DNA of 64,000 nucleotides from Tumebacillus avium (GTDB lineage: Bacteria > Bacillota > Bacilli > Tumebacillales > Tumebacillaceae): assembly GCF_002162355.1 (NCBI RefSeq), contig NZ_CP021434.1:652501-716500 (forward strand), written 5' to 3'. The notes beneath the pieces were generated by a model. It did no database searches. It saw only the letters and a list, made by a program, of their open reading frames with translations, and was not told the DNA's origin. Each line of letters starts with the position of its first letter. The stretch's first letter is position 1. A program made the position numbers and the translations under genes. Shown here piece after piece: positions 8,778 through 17,495 of this stretch.

Positions 8778-8808
8778 AAGGGAAACAGCTCATCGCGCTG
8801 TTTCCCTT
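8778..8808. terminator. Bidirectional terminator between convergent genes
   Basis: AAGGGAAACAGC (8778-8789) pairs perfectly with GCTGTTTCCCTT (8797-8808) over a 7-base loop. T-rich sequence follows on the plus strand and A-rich sequence precedes it, so it can serve both nfrA and the DUF2238 gene. Confidence 0.88.
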
Positions 8809-8813
8809 CTTAT

Positions 8814-9422
8814 TTAGTACGGCAGCGTTCCCATCTGCCGGTCCTGCCATTTGCGAAACACGGGCAGCGCGAGGATCGCCCCCAAAAACGTCATCAGCAT
8901 GTCCCACTGGGCATCCCAGATGTCGCCTTGCATGCCGAGGAACTCCGTGCTTTCGCCGTGCAGCACCATCACCGAGAGGAACTCGACGATCTCATACAGC
9001 GCCGCCAAGCCCAAGCAGAAGCTGAGTACGAAAAAATTCAGCCAGAAGCGGCTGTCGACCGGCGTTTTGCGCAAAATCACTTCCCTGGCCAGCAGGGCGG
9101 CCGTGATGCCTTTGATAAAATGGCCGAAGCGGTCATAGTGGTTGCGCTGCAGGTCGAACGTGTCGCGCAGCCAGGAAAACAGGGGCATGTGCTCATAGGA
9201 ATAATGGCCGCCGATGATCACGATGATCGACGAGATCCACAGCCACGTGTAGGTCAGGTCGGTCAGCCGAAACCGCCGGTACAGCCAGATCGCCACGCCC
9301 CAGATGATCAGGATCGGCGATGCTTCCAGCGCCCAGGTCAGCCAGTCTCGTGGCTTGATCACCGACCAGATCAGCACCAGCGCAAAACTCGCCAGATAAA
9401 ACCAATGCAGCTTTTTTGCCAT
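8814..9422 (-). CDS. DUF2238 (YjdF-like) membrane protein
   Basis: An integral membrane protein of about 202 residues with five to six hydrophobic segments. It carries the conserved DUF2238/YjdF features: GGHYSYEHMPLF, RNHYDRFGHFIKG, a YEIVEF segment, then GMQGDIWDAQWDMLM and a final membrane helix. No biochemical function is established for the family. ATG 9422 is chosen; a GTG two codons upstream (9428) is equally compatible with the GGAAG ribosome site. Confidence 0.85.
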   Translation of the reverse strand: MAKKLHWFYLASFALVLIWSVIKPRDWLTWALEASPILIIWGVAIWLYRRFRLTDLTYTWLWISSIIVIIGGHYSYEHMPLFSWLRDTFDLQRNHYDRFGHFIKGITAALLAREVILRKTPVDSRFWLNFFVLSFCLGLAALYEIVEFLSVMVLHGESTEFLGMQGDIWDAQWDMLMTFLGAILALPVFRKWQDRQMGTLPY

Positions 9423-9495
9423 CGTCACCTACTCTTCCGTTGTGCGTCTTGCTATTCACTCTCTCCAACTTTTCCCCGCTCTACACCAAAAGGAG

Positions 9496-10038
9496 CTAGA
9501 CAGCCGGTCGGAAAAAGATCACGCCAAGCACCATCGCAGCGATGATCACGTAGACCGCATCGATTTTCAGCCAGAAGATCGCCAAGGCAGCCGCGACGCC
9601 AATGGCGATCGGCTTCCAGTCAAGGAACGTGCCGCCTTGGGAGGATTGCCAGGCGGTCTGCAGGAGCAGCACGACGACGACCGGGCGGACGGCGTTGATC
9701 AGGCCTTTGAGATACGGGCTGTCTTTGAAGGTCAGCAGCAGTTTGAGCAGCAAAATCACCGCAATCGCCGTCGGCGCGACCATGCCGAACAAAGCGGACA
9801 AAGCGCCAAACACGCCTGCGACTTTAAAGCCGACAAACGCGGACAGCTTGGTTGCGATCGGCCCCGGCAAGGTGTTGGCGATGGCGATCGCATCGGTGAA
9901 CTCCTGGTCGGTCAGCCAATTGTAGCGCTCGACCACTTCGGCGCGGATCAGCGGTATCGTGCTGGGCCCTCCGCCGTACCCGAGCAGGCCGGCGCGGGTC
10001 ATCGCGATAAACAAGTCCCAGACGGACAAAGCACTCAT
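9496..10038 (-). CDS. chrA: Half-size ChrA chromate transporter
   Basis: A single-domain (about 180 residues) member of the CHR family, which exports chromate driven by proton motive force. It shows the family start WDLFIAMTRAGLLGYGGGPSTIPLI, then DAIAIANTLPGPIATKLSAFVGFK and several hydrophobic helices. Short-chain ChrA proteins are often encoded as adjacent pairs that insert in opposite orientation. No second half lies next to this one. The start is uncertain: ATG 10038 gives the usual family N-terminus but GAGGGAG abuts it, and a TTG at 10056 is the alternative. Confidence 0.85.
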   Translation of the reverse strand: MSALSVWDLFIAMTRAGLLGYGGGPSTIPLIRAEVVERYNWLTDQEFTDAIAIANTLPGPIATKLSAFVGFKVAGVFGALSALFGMVAPTAIAVILLLKLLLTFKDSPYLKGLINAVRPVVVVLLLQTAWQSSQGGTFLDWKPIAIGVAAALAIFWLKIDAVYVIIAAMVLGVIFFRPAV

Positions 10039-10113
10039 CTCCCTCTTAATTTGCAATCCCGGACAGCTTACAGTTGCATATGTTTCAGTTTCGTGAAGAT
10101 CGCCGGGAATCCT

Positions 10114-10147
10114 CTAAAGAAGGTTTATCTCTTAAAGAAGGTGATCT
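10114..10147. repeat. Tandem 17-bp direct repeat upstream of the ggt gene
   Basis: CTAAAGAAGGTTTATCT (10114-10130) is immediately followed by the near-identical CTTAAAGAAGGTGATCT (10131-10147), about 70 bases before the gamma-glutamyltransferase start. It may be a regulator site or a small duplication. No function is established. Confidence 0.6.
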
Positions 10148-10214
10148 CTCCTGCATGGAGAAAATGCTGGATAAATACCCGCATCAACTGTTGCATGCGA
10201 GAGGAGAATGATCG

Positions 10215-11825
10215 ATGAAGTTTGATGCTTTGCATCACCCGTACGCGTCGAAGCGGATGACCGCCTATGCACGCAATGGCATGGTGGCGACGTCGCAGCC
10301 ATTGGCGGCGCAGGCCGGGCTGGAGATTTTACAGAAGGGCGGCAATGCGATCGACGCGGCGATTGCGACGGCGGCCGCTTTGACGGTGGTCGAGCCGACG
10401 TCGAACGGGATTGGCGGCGACGCGTTTGCTTTGGTCTGGGTGAAAGGTGAACTGCACGGGCTGAATGCCAGCGGCCCGGCTCCGATGGGACTTTCGATTG
10501 AAGCGTTGGAAAAAGCGGGCGTGGCAGAGATCCCGAAGTTTGGATTCATCCCGGTGACGGTGCCGGGGGCTCCAAGTGCATGGGCGGCGCTGTCGGAAAA
10601 ATTTGGCCGGCTGCCGCTGACCGACGTGCTGGCTCCGGCGATCCGCTATGCGGAGGAAGGGTATCCGCTCTCCCCTGTTTTGGCGTATCACTGGGAACGG
10701 GCGTTTGTGATGTACAAGAAGCTGTTGAAAGGCGAGGAGTATCAGCATTGGTTTGAAACGTTTGCACCGGAAGGTCGTGCGCCGCAAGTCGGCGAGATGT
10801 GGCGGTCGCCGGATCATGCGCGGACGCTGCGGTTGATCGCGGAGACAAAGGCGGAGGCGTTTTATCGCGGGGAACTGGCGGAGCAGATCGATGCGTATTC
10901 GCGGAAGTATGGCGGGTATATTCGCAAGGAAGATTTGGCGTCGTACCAGCCGGAGTGGGTGAAGCCGATCGGGGTGAATTATCGCGGGTATGATGTGTGG
11001 GAGATTCCGCCAAACGGGCATGGGCTGGTGGCGCTGCAGGCGTTAAATATTTTGAAAGGCTATGAGTTCCTGCAGCAGGATGCGGTCGATACGTACCACA
11101 AGCAGATCGAGGCGATCAAGCTGGCGTTTGCTGACGGGCAGAAGTATATCACCGACCACGGGAAGATGCGGGTGCGGGTCGAGGACTTGCTGTCTGATGC
11201 GTATGCGGATGAGCGCAGGAAGCTGATCGGCGACAAGGCGCTGACTCCTGTTGCGGGTGAACCTCCGCGCGGCGGGACGGTGTATTTGGCGACGGCCGAT
11301 GGCGAGGGCAATATGGTGTCGTTTATTCAGAGCAACTACATGGGATTTGGCTCCGGGCTGGTCGTGCCGGGCACGGGCATCGGGCTGCAGAACCGGGGGC
11401 ATAACTTTACGCTGGATCGGGAGCATGACAATTGCCTGGAGCCGGGGAAAAAGTCGTATCACACGATCATCCCGGGCTTCATGACCCAAGGCGACCAGGC
11501 GGTGGGTCCGTTTGGCGTGATGGGCGGTTTCATGCAGCCGCAGGGTCATGTGCAGGTCGTGATGAACACGGTCGATTTTGGGCTGAACCCGCAGGCGGCG
11601 CTCGATGCCCCGCGCTGGCAGTGGATGAAGGATAAGCTGGTCGAGATCGAGCATTCCACGCCGGACCATATCGTCCAGGCATTGGCTGCGCGCGGCCACA
11701 GCGTGCGCTGGGCGGTCGGCTCCGGAGGCTTCGGACGCGGTCAGATCATCTGGCGCAACCCGGACACGGGCGTGCTGAAAGGCGGCACCGAGCCAAGGAC
11801 GGACGGGTGTGTGGCGTCTTATTGA
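10215..11825 (+). CDS. Gamma-glutamyltransferase family protein (YwrD-like)
   Basis: A 536-residue member of the GGT/cephalosporin-acylase-like N-terminal nucleophile hydrolases. Features are SQPLAAQAGLEILQKGGNAIDAA and SNGIGGDAFALV at the N-terminus, then VPGAPSAWAALSEKFGRL. The expected autoprocessing site is PPRGGTVYLATADGEGN (about residue 350-366), where Thr would become the nucleophile of the small subunit. GLQNRGHNFTL and PRTDGCVASY follow near the end. No secretion signal is visible, so it is probably cytoplasmic like YwrD. It would hydrolyse or transfer gamma-glutamyl groups (glutathione or similar); the substrate is unproven. ATG 10215 has GAGGAG 7-8 bases upstream. It stands alone, followed by a terminator at 11941. 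Confidence 0.92.
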   Translation: MKFDALHHPYASKRMTAYARNGMVATSQPLAAQAGLEILQKGGNAIDAAIATAAALTVVEPTSNGIGGDAFALVWVKGELHGLNASGPAPMGLSIEALEKAGVAEIPKFGFIPVTVPGAPSAWAALSEKFGRLPLTDVLAPAIRYAEEGYPLSPVLAYHWERAFVMYKKLLKGEEYQHWFETFAPEGRAPQVGEMWRSPDHARTLRLIAETKAEAFYRGELAEQIDAYSRKYGGYIRKEDLASYQPEWVKPIGVNYRGYDVWEIPPNGHGLVALQALNILKGYEFLQQDAVDTYHKQIEAIKLAFADGQKYITDHGKMRVRVEDLLSDAYADERRKLIGDKALTPVAGEPPRGGTVYLATADGEGNMVSFIQSNYMGFGSGLVVPGTGIGLQNRGHNFTLDREHDNCLEPGKKSYHTIIPGFMTQGDQAVGPFGVMGGFMQPQGHVQVVMNTVDFGLNPQAALDAPRWQWMKDKLVEIEHSTPDHIVQALAARGHSVRWAVGSGGFGRGQIIWRNPDTGVLKGGTEPRTDGCVASY

Positions 11826-11940
11826 GGCTAACGCCGGTTGACTAGAGCTGGCGCTCAGGTTTTATAAGGGATTTTGGTTTTTCAGATGAGCTGCAGGTGT
11901 TACAGATGAACTCATTGTAAATGCATCATTTCTCTGAACA

Positions 11941-11976
11941 AAAGGGTATGCCTTTGATAGGCACGCCCTTTTTGTT
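11941..11976 (+). terminator. Terminator after the ggt gene
   Basis: AAAGGGTATGCC pairs with GGCACGCCCTTT (one G-T pair, 7-base loop), followed by TTGTTT. The 115 bases between the ggt stop and this hairpin show no gene. Confidence 0.8.
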
Positions 11977-12031
11977 TGGCAGTTTGGTACAATGTGGGTA
12001 CTAGGTCGAAACGCGTATAGGAGGTACATAG

Positions 12032-12766
12032 ATGTTAGAAGTGACAGGGTTGACCGGCGGGTACAAAGCCGATGTGCCGGTGATACGGGACGTATCGTTT
12101 ACCGTGGGGGCTGGCGAGTTGGTGGGGATGGTTGGGATGAACGGGGCCGGGAAGTCGACGGTGATCAAGCATGTGCTGGGGCTGATCGAGCCGCATCAGG
12201 GCAGCGTGGCGCTGAATGGGGAGACGTTGGCGAGCAATCGGGCACTGTTTCGCTCGCAGATCGCCTATGTACCGGAGACGCCTCGGCTGTATCCGGAGCT
12301 GACTTTGCGGGAACACATGAAGCTGACCGCGATGGCGTATGGCATGGATGACGCTTTATATGAAGAAAGGTCGGAACGCCTGCTCGGGATCTTTCGGATG
12401 AAGGAAAGCCTGGACGCCTTTCCGGGGACGTTTTCCAAAGGGATGCAGCAGAAGGTGATGATCCTCTGCGCGTTTTTGCTCCAGCCCGCTCTGCTGATCG
12501 TCGATGAGCCGTTTGTCGGGCTCGATCCGCTGGCGATTCACGCGCTGCTCGAACTGCTGGAGGAGATGAAGGCGCAAGGCACGGGGATTCTGCTCTCCAC
12601 ACACATTTTGGGCATGGCTGAGAAGTACTGCGACCGCTTTGTGATGATGAGCCGGGGCGTGGTGGCGCTGTACGGCACCTTGGAGGACATGCGCGGACAA
12701 GCTGCAATGCCGGACGCGACGCTGGATGATCTGTTTGTGCGGGTGGTGAAGGAGTCGTCGCGATGA
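12032..12766 (+). CDS. ecsA: ABC transporter ATP-binding protein EcsA
   Basis: A 244-residue ATPase of the EcsA type. It has Walker A GMNGAGKST, a signature region reading FSKGMQQKVMI (degenerate compared with LSGGQ but typical of this family), Walker B LLIVDEPFVGLD and the H-loop STHILGMAEKYCD. EcsAB affects secretion, competence and intramembrane proteolysis in Bacillus; the transported substrate is unclear. ATG 12032 has AGGAGG 8 bases upstream. Its end overlaps ecsB by 4 bases (ATGA), indicating translational coupling. Confidence 0.93.
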   Translation: MLEVTGLTGGYKADVPVIRDVSFTVGAGELVGMVGMNGAGKSTVIKHVLGLIEPHQGSVALNGETLASNRALFRSQIAYVPETPRLYPELTLREHMKLTAMAYGMDDALYEERSERLLGIFRMKESLDAFPGTFSKGMQQKVMILCAFLLQPALLIVDEPFVGLDPLAIHALLELLEEMKAQGTGILLSTHILGMAEKYCDRFVMMSRGVVALYGTLEDMRGQAAMPDATLDDLFVRVVKESSR

Positions 12767-13941
12767 AGAACCTGCAGGACTTGTATGCTCACCGCCTGAA
12801 AACTGCGTGGCAAAACGGTCTGGTCTACGCCCTGAAAGCCGGCCGCAATGTCGCTTTGCCAATGTCGGTGCCGTTTGTGGCGGTGGGGATCGCGTTTGTC
12901 TATCGGTACATGCTCGAAATTGTGCCCGAAACATTTCCGTCCGAGCTGTTTTTGGCGGTCGTGTTGGCGTACTTTTTGACGAAAAGCAAAGTGCGGACTT
13001 TTATCAAAGAGCCTGATCTAGTGTTTCTGCTCCCGGCCGAGGCGCGGATGAAAGAGTATTTCCAGCGCGCCGTGAACTACAGCTCGTGGATGGGAGCGCT
13101 GACGTTTTCTTTTGTGATGAGCTTGGCTCTCCCCTTTTATCTGTTTGAGATCGGGAGTCTGGCTGGATTTTTCCTGATCTGGGCGCTGCTGCTCCTCGTC
13201 AAGCTGTGGAACGTGCAGGAGCAGTGGCGGAGCATCGCATGGAAAACGCCCGCTTGGGTGACCGCCGTGCGCTTTGTGGTGAATGCAGGCTTGGCTTGGG
13301 CGATCATACACGGGTATTGGTATGCTGCCCTCTTCCCCGTCGTGCTGCTCCTGCTGCGCCGCCGCTGGCCGGACGGGTATCCGTGGTCGGAGCTGATGGA
13401 GCTGGAGAAAAAAGCGGTGGCCGGGTACCTCGCCTTTGCCAACTTTTTCGTCGATGTGCCGGAGATCATGAACCGCGTGCGCGAATGGAAGTTCCCGCAA
13501 CTGCCTTGGGAGCATGGGAATCCGTTTCTGTTCCTCTACACGCGGACGTTCCTGCGCCAAAGCGAGTACTTCGGTATCGCCGTGCGGATCACGCTGACGG
13601 CGTTTGTTGGGCTGTTTTTTGTCACCAACGTCTGGATCGGGCTCGGCGTCTACCTGCTCGCCTTGTACGTGACCGGCAAGCAGATGCCGAACATGGCGAC
13701 GGAGCGAAAATACCCCGATGTAATGGAACTGTACCCGCTGGAGGAAGAAGCAAAACTGAAAGGCTACTCCCAACTGGCATTCGGCGTGATGGTCGTGCAA
13801 AGCGTCCTGCTGTTCCTCCCCGCGCTGATCGCAGGACTGCCGTGGTGGTATTTGCCTGCCGGGCTGGCGCTGGCGTATCTGCTGGCGTTTTATGATCTGC
13901 CCACGCGCTTTCGGGAACGGATGGAAGAGAAAAAGGAGTGA
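12763..13941 (+). CDS. ecsB: ABC transporter permease EcsB
   Basis: A 392-residue polytopic membrane protein coupled to ecsA. It has an EcsB-like N-terminus (LYAHRLKTAWQNGLVYALKA), the cytosolic TKSKVRTFIKEPDLVFLLPAE segment, about eight to ten hydrophobic helices, and the conserved MPNMATERKYPDVMELYPL loop. It is close to the roughly 408 residues of Bacillus EcsB. It forms the membrane part of the Ecs transporter. A 33-codon membrane peptide follows after 4 bases; ecsC, present in Bacillus, is absent here. Confidence 0.93.
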   Translation: MKNLQDLYAHRLKTAWQNGLVYALKAGRNVALPMSVPFVAVGIAFVYRYMLEIVPETFPSELFLAVVLAYFLTKSKVRTFIKEPDLVFLLPAEARMKEYFQRAVNYSSWMGALTFSFVMSLALPFYLFEIGSLAGFFLIWALLLLVKLWNVQEQWRSIAWKTPAWVTAVRFVVNAGLAWAIIHGYWYAALFPVVLLLLRRRWPDGYPWSELMELEKKAVAGYLAFANFFVDVPEIMNRVREWKFPQLPWEHGNPFLFLYTRTFLRQSEYFGIAVRITLTAFVGLFFVTNVWIGLGVYLLALYVTGKQMPNMATERKYPDVMELYPLEEEAKLKGYSQLAFGVMVVQSVLLFLPALIAGLPWWYLPAGLALAYLLAFYDLPTRFRERMEEKKE

Positions 13942-13945
13942 GAAG

Positions 13946-14047
13946 ATGATATTTCCACCTTTGCCCGTGCTGATCACTTGGCTGCTGTCAAGCGTTGCAT
14001 TTGCTGCACTGATTGTCTATTTGATTCAAAGATTTGCGAAGCGCTAA
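13946..14047 (+). CDS. 33-residue membrane peptide in the ecs operon
   Basis: ATG 13946 follows AAAAGGAG by 8 bases, right after the ecsB stop. The peptide has one hydrophobic span (LITWLLSSVAFAALIVYLI) and a basic C-terminus (RFAKR), so it should be a single-pass protein with the C-terminus in the cytoplasm. It ends just before the operon terminator. No family is recognised. It could be an accessory subunit of EcsAB or a coincidental frame; the ribosome site and hydrophobic pattern favour a real gene. Confidence 0.65.
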   Translation: MIFPPLPVLITWLLSSVAFAALIVYLIQRFAKR

Positions 14048-14061
14048 ACTCTCAAAGAAAA

Positions 14062-14090
14062 AAAGTCCTGAGCTATACGCTCAGGACTTT
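14062..14090. terminator. Bidirectional terminator between ecs operon and aldolase operon
   Basis: AAAGTCCTGAGC (14062-14073) pairs perfectly with GCTCAGGACTTT (14079-14090) over a 5-base loop, with T and A runs on either side. The stop codon of the convergent aldolase gene lies in the loop and stem. Confidence 0.92.
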
Positions 14091-15125
14091 TTCTGTCGAC
14101 AGCACTTGGCGGATGATCTCCAGCGCCTGGTCGATGTCTTGTTCGGTGATGCCAGAATGGGTCACAGCGCGGATGCGGCCGTGGCCGAGCTCGGCGATGT
14201 TCAGGCCGGCTGCGTAGCACTCTTCCACAAAACGCTGCCAGGTGAAGCCTGCTGCCGTCACGCGGAAGAAGACGATGTTGGTCGGGACGTCCATGTCCAC
14301 TTCGATGCCCGGGGTCTCAGCGAGACCGGCTGCCAGACGGCGGGCGTTGGCATGGTCGTCGGCGAGGCGGTTGACCATCTTCTCCAGCGAAATGATCCCC
14401 GCCGCTGCAAGCAGGCCGGATTGGCGCATGCCGCCGCCAAGCATTTTGCGCAGGCGGTAGACTTTCTCGATAAACTCAGCCGTGCCGACAACCATCGAGC
14501 CGACCGGTGCGGACAGGCCTTTGGAGAGGCAGAACTGGATCGAGTCGGCATACTGGGCAACTTCCGCCACCGGTACGTCCAGCGCGATCGACGCGTTGAA
14601 AATGCGCGCGCCGTCCATGTGCACCGGCAGGCCTTTGCTTTTCGCGAATGCCTGCACTTCCGCCAAGTAGGACAGCGGCAGCACTTTGCCGCCCATGCGG
14701 TTGTGCGGGTTCTCGATGGTGATCAGGGACGGGAGTGCGAACTGCGGGTCGGTCGTGTCGTCCGGGAACGCTTTTTCCAGATCTTCAATCAAGAGGCGTC
14801 CGTCCGGCTGAGTCGGGATCGGCTCGTACATGATACCGCCGCAGACCGCTGCGCCGCCCGCTTCATAGATGTAGATGTCCGTCTCGTTGCCGACCAGCAC
14901 TTTCGAGCCGCGCGGGCAATGCGCCATCAGGGACGCGAGGTTGGCCATCGTGCCGCTCGGCATGAAGATTGCTGCCTCTTTGCCAAGCATTTTCGCGGCG
15001 AGGGCTTCCAGTTGCTTCACCGTCGGGTCTTCGCCGTAGATGTCATCGCCGAGCGCGGCCTTGGGGATCGCTTCGAGCATTTCTTGCGTCGGCAGCGTGA
15101 ATGTATCACTGCGCAATTCAATCAT
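14073..15125 (-). CDS. ltaE: Low-specificity L-threonine aldolase-like PLP enzyme
   Basis: A 350-residue PLP enzyme that cleaves (or forms) L-threonine or allo-threonine to glycine and an aldehyde. It starts MIELRSDTFTLPT (ATG 15125, AAGGAGG 8 bases upstream). It shows GDDIYGEDPTVKQLEALAA, IFMPSGTMANLASLMAHC, ENPHNRMGGKVLP, VHMDGARIFNASIAL and SIQFCLSKGLSAPVGSMVVG, whose Lys binds PLP. It is the last gene of a four-gene operon, 31 bases after the ATP-grasp gene. The aldolase may supply or consume a beta-hydroxy amino acid for that pathway, or make glycine; this is inference. Confidence 0.93.
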   Translation of the reverse strand: MIELRSDTFTLPTQEMLEAIPKAALGDDIYGEDPTVKQLEALAAKMLGKEAAIFMPSGTMANLASLMAHCPRGSKVLVGNETDIYIYEAGGAAVCGGIMYEPIPTQPDGRLLIEDLEKAFPDDTTDPQFALPSLITIENPHNRMGGKVLPLSYLAEVQAFAKSKGLPVHMDGARIFNASIALDVPVAEVAQYADSIQFCLSKGLSAPVGSMVVGTAEFIEKVYRLRKMLGGGMRQSGLLAAAGIISLEKMVNRLADDHANARRLAAGLAETPGIEVDMDVPTNIVFFRVTAAGFTWQRFVEECYAAGLNIAELGHGRIRAVTHSGITEQDIDQALEIIRQVLSTEKVLSV

Positions 15126-15156
15126 GGGGTAAGCCTCCTTGTGCATGAGCTGCGAT

Positions 15157-16401
15157 TTAGTTCTTGATGACCGATTCTTCCAGCACAACTTCGATTTTTT
15201 CGATCGCCGTTTCCAGCGTTGTTACAGTCTCTTCATAGGTACCCTCTTTGACGATCACCGAACCGAGGCGGTGATAAGCGTTTTGCGGCGGCTGGACAGC
15301 TGCGCCCGGCTTGCCGGTGACGATCACTTGCTGCACGCCGGCAACGTTTTGCGCCGCTTCTGCGCCACGGATTTCACTGAGCACGCCCACTTCCGGCGCC
15401 ATGATGAACTTGATGCCCGCGTGGCCGGAGTACTCGACGACGAGGTCTTTCGGACCGTCGACCGAGCAGCGGATCTGCTGTTCCAGCATGTCCACACCTG
15501 TCGCGAGGCGAATCAGTTCCGGGATCATCCCGCCTGCCAGACGAGCGTTGATCTCGATGATCTTCGCGCCTTCCGGGGTCAGTTTCAGCTCGGTGTGGGT
15601 CGCGCCGTTTTTCACCCCGACTGCGGCCAGCGCTTTGATGACGGTGGAGCGAATCTCTTCTTCCACATCAGACGCCAACTTGGCCGGGAAGATATGGCGG
15701 GACTCGACGAAGTACGGGAACCCGGTCAGGCTCTTCTCGGTGATGCCGATGCAGGTGGTCTTGCCTTCCCACGTGAACATCTCCACAGAAAATTCCGGCG
15801 CGTCCACATACTCTTCGATCAGCACGGTGCCTGCGGTGGCTTGGCCGCGCATGTTGGTGGTGACCGACAAAATCTTCAGCGTGTGCGCTTCAACTTCTGC
15901 CAGCGTGTTGCAGAGCATTACATCATTGGAGCCGGAATCGTCGGCCGGCTTGACCACACACGGCACCGGCACGGTCGCCAACGCCTGTTCGAGGTCAGCT
16001 TGTCCCCGAACGATCGCAAAACGCGGCTGACCTACGCCTGCTGCCGCCAACGCCTGGCGGGTCAGGGACTTGTTGCGTGCGGTGCGCATCGCTTCCGGCG
16101 GGTTGCCCGGCAGGCCGTAGTGGGTCGCGAGCGTCGCCACCGCTTCGAGGTAGAACTCGGAGGTGGTGGCAAATCCGCAGATCTCGTCGACCCTAACGTT
16201 TGCTTCGATTGTCTTTTTCAGCTCATCGATGCTGTTGGTGTCACAGACGATCACTTCGCTGCCGGTCTCTTCCAGACCGAGATAACGCTCTGGCTTGTTG
16301 CACAGGAAAATCGGCGTCAGGCCCCAGCTCACCGCTTTTTTCAGGGCGAGCATGCCGGTGCCGGTGGTGTTAGATTCAACGAACAGCAGTTTCTTCTTCA
16401 T
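15157..16401 (-). CDS. ATP-grasp ligase (carboxylate-amine ligase)
   Basis: A 414-residue ATP-grasp enzyme. It starts MKKKLLFVESN (ATG 16401, AAAGGAG upstream). NKSLTRQALAAAGV and VVKPADDSGSNDVMLC are the ATP-binding core. GTVLIEEYVDAPEFSVEMF is the subdomain strand. THTELKLTPEGAKIIEINARLAGGMIP carries the Mg/ATP carboxylates and is typical of L-amino-acid-ligase and carboxylase-like ATP-grasp proteins. Such enzymes activate a carboxylate as acylphosphate and join it to an amine. Its start overlaps the preceding PLP-enzyme gene by 26 bases, showing tight coupling. Substrates are unknown. Together with the lyase homologue upstream, it could attach aspartate or another amino acid to a carboxylate. 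Confidence 0.9.
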   Translation of the reverse strand: MKKKLLFVESNTTGTGMLALKKAVSWGLTPIFLCNKPERYLGLEETGSEVIVCDTNSIDELKKTIEANVRVDEICGFATTSEFYLEAVATLATHYGLPGNPPEAMRTARNKSLTRQALAAAGVGQPRFAIVRGQADLEQALATVPVPCVVKPADDSGSNDVMLCNTLAEVEAHTLKILSVTTNMRGQATAGTVLIEEYVDAPEFSVEMFTWEGKTTCIGITEKSLTGFPYFVESRHIFPAKLASDVEEEIRSTVIKALAAVGVKNGATHTELKLTPEGAKIIEINARLAGGMIPELIRLATGVDMLEQQIRCSVDGPKDLVVEYSGHAGIKFIMAPEVGVLSEIRGAEAAQNVAGVQQVIVTGKPGAAVQPPQNAYHRLGSVIVKEGTYEETVTTLETAIEKIEVVLEESVIKN

Positions 16402-17437
16402 GTTGGGCGGCTCCTTTAGCTTCGATCTTGGAATAGGACCAGGAGGTGACGACAGTGTCATAGGACACGTGCGCCGGGTCGTCCGGCAGGCGCAGCGTGT
16501 TGACGCCTTTCTCGATGCGGTACGCTTCGTTGTAGATCGAATCTACATAGCGGTCGCCGCGATCCGGGAAAATGGCGAGAATCTTCGTGTTTTCATCAAC
16601 TTGCGACGCGATCCAGCGTGCCACAGCAAAGACGGAACCGGAGGAGTTCCCGGCGAAGATCTTCTCTTCACCCGCCAACTGCAACGTCGCCGCAAATGCT
16701 TCCTCGTCGTTCAGCCAGTGAATTTCGTCCATCACGGCAAAATCGACGTTGGGAGCGACCAGCGAGTTGCCGAGGCCGCCTTGCAGACGCTTCGGGTTGT
16801 CCGGCTGGCCGAAGATGACCGAGCCGGCCGCATCGACAGCGACCACTTTCAAATTCGGATTGAACGCTTTCAAAGCGCGGGCCGAGCCGGACAAGGAACC
16901 GCCGGAACCAACCGCTGCGACGAGGATGTCGACATGGCCGATGTCTTCCATCACTTCGGCTGCCAGCTCTTTGTACGCGCCAGGGTTGTCCGGGTTCTCA
17001 TACTGGCGCGGCCAGAACGCGCCGGGATTGTCCTCGAGCAGCTGGTGCAGCAGTTCGAGGCGGGACCCTTGCCAGCCGCGATCCGGGGACATTTTTTCCA
17101 CGATGTGCACTTTGCAGCCCAGCGAAGTCAGCTTGGCTTCGGTGATCGGGTCGATGCGCGGGTCGGTGACGATGTGCACCGGGTGCCCGAGGTAGGTGCC
17201 GACGATCGCCACGCCTGCTGCCATCGTGCCGGAGGAGCTTTCGATGATCGGCGCGCCGTCTTTCAGGATGCCTTTCTTCTTCGCTTCGAGGATCGAGTTT
17301 TTCGCCACGCGGTCTTTCATCCCAAACGGGTTGAGCAGTTCCAGCTTGGCATAAACCTGACCAATGGCCCGGTCGTTCAGGCGCAGTTTGACGAGCGGGG
17401 TTTTGCCGATTGCATCGATGATATCTTGACGGAGCAT
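16376..17437 (-). CDS. PLP-dependent cysteine synthase/cystathionine beta-synthase family enzyme
   Basis: A 353-residue fold-type II PLP enzyme (ATG 17437, AAAGGA about 10 bases upstream). GKTPLVKLRL and NPFGMKDRVAKN hold the PLP lysine. SSSGTMAAGVAIVGTYLG is the substrate loop, VAAVGSGGSLSGSARAL is the phosphate-binding Gly-rich loop, and FAGNSSGSVFA lies near the C-terminus. Family members do beta-replacement on Ser, O-acetyl-Ser, O-phospho-Ser or Cys. The motif GQPDNPKRLQGGLGNSLV differs from ordinary CysK, so it is unlikely to be the housekeeping cysteine synthase. It lies between a lyase homologue and an ATP-grasp ligase in one operon, suggesting it makes a non-protein amino acid (for example a 2,3-diaminopropionate-type compound). 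The reaction is not established. Confidence 0.88.
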   Translation of the reverse strand: MLRQDIIDAIGKTPLVKLRLNDRAIGQVYAKLELLNPFGMKDRVAKNSILEAKKKGILKDGAPIIESSSGTMAAGVAIVGTYLGHPVHIVTDPRIDPITEAKLTSLGCKVHIVEKMSPDRGWQGSRLELLHQLLEDNPGAFWPRQYENPDNPGAYKELAAEVMEDIGHVDILVAAVGSGGSLSGSARALKAFNPNLKVVAVDAAGSVIFGQPDNPKRLQGGLGNSLVAPNVDFAVMDEIHWLNDEEAFAATLQLAGEEKIFAGNSSGSVFAVARWIASQVDENTKILAIFPDRGDRYVDSIYNEAYRIEKGVNTLRLPDDPAHVSYDTVVTSWSYSKIEAKGAAQHEEETAVR

Positions 17438-17495
17438 GAAGTCCAGTCCTTTCTTCGATAGGGGTTCTGTCAGCAAGAAACTCTTTCAGCAAGAA

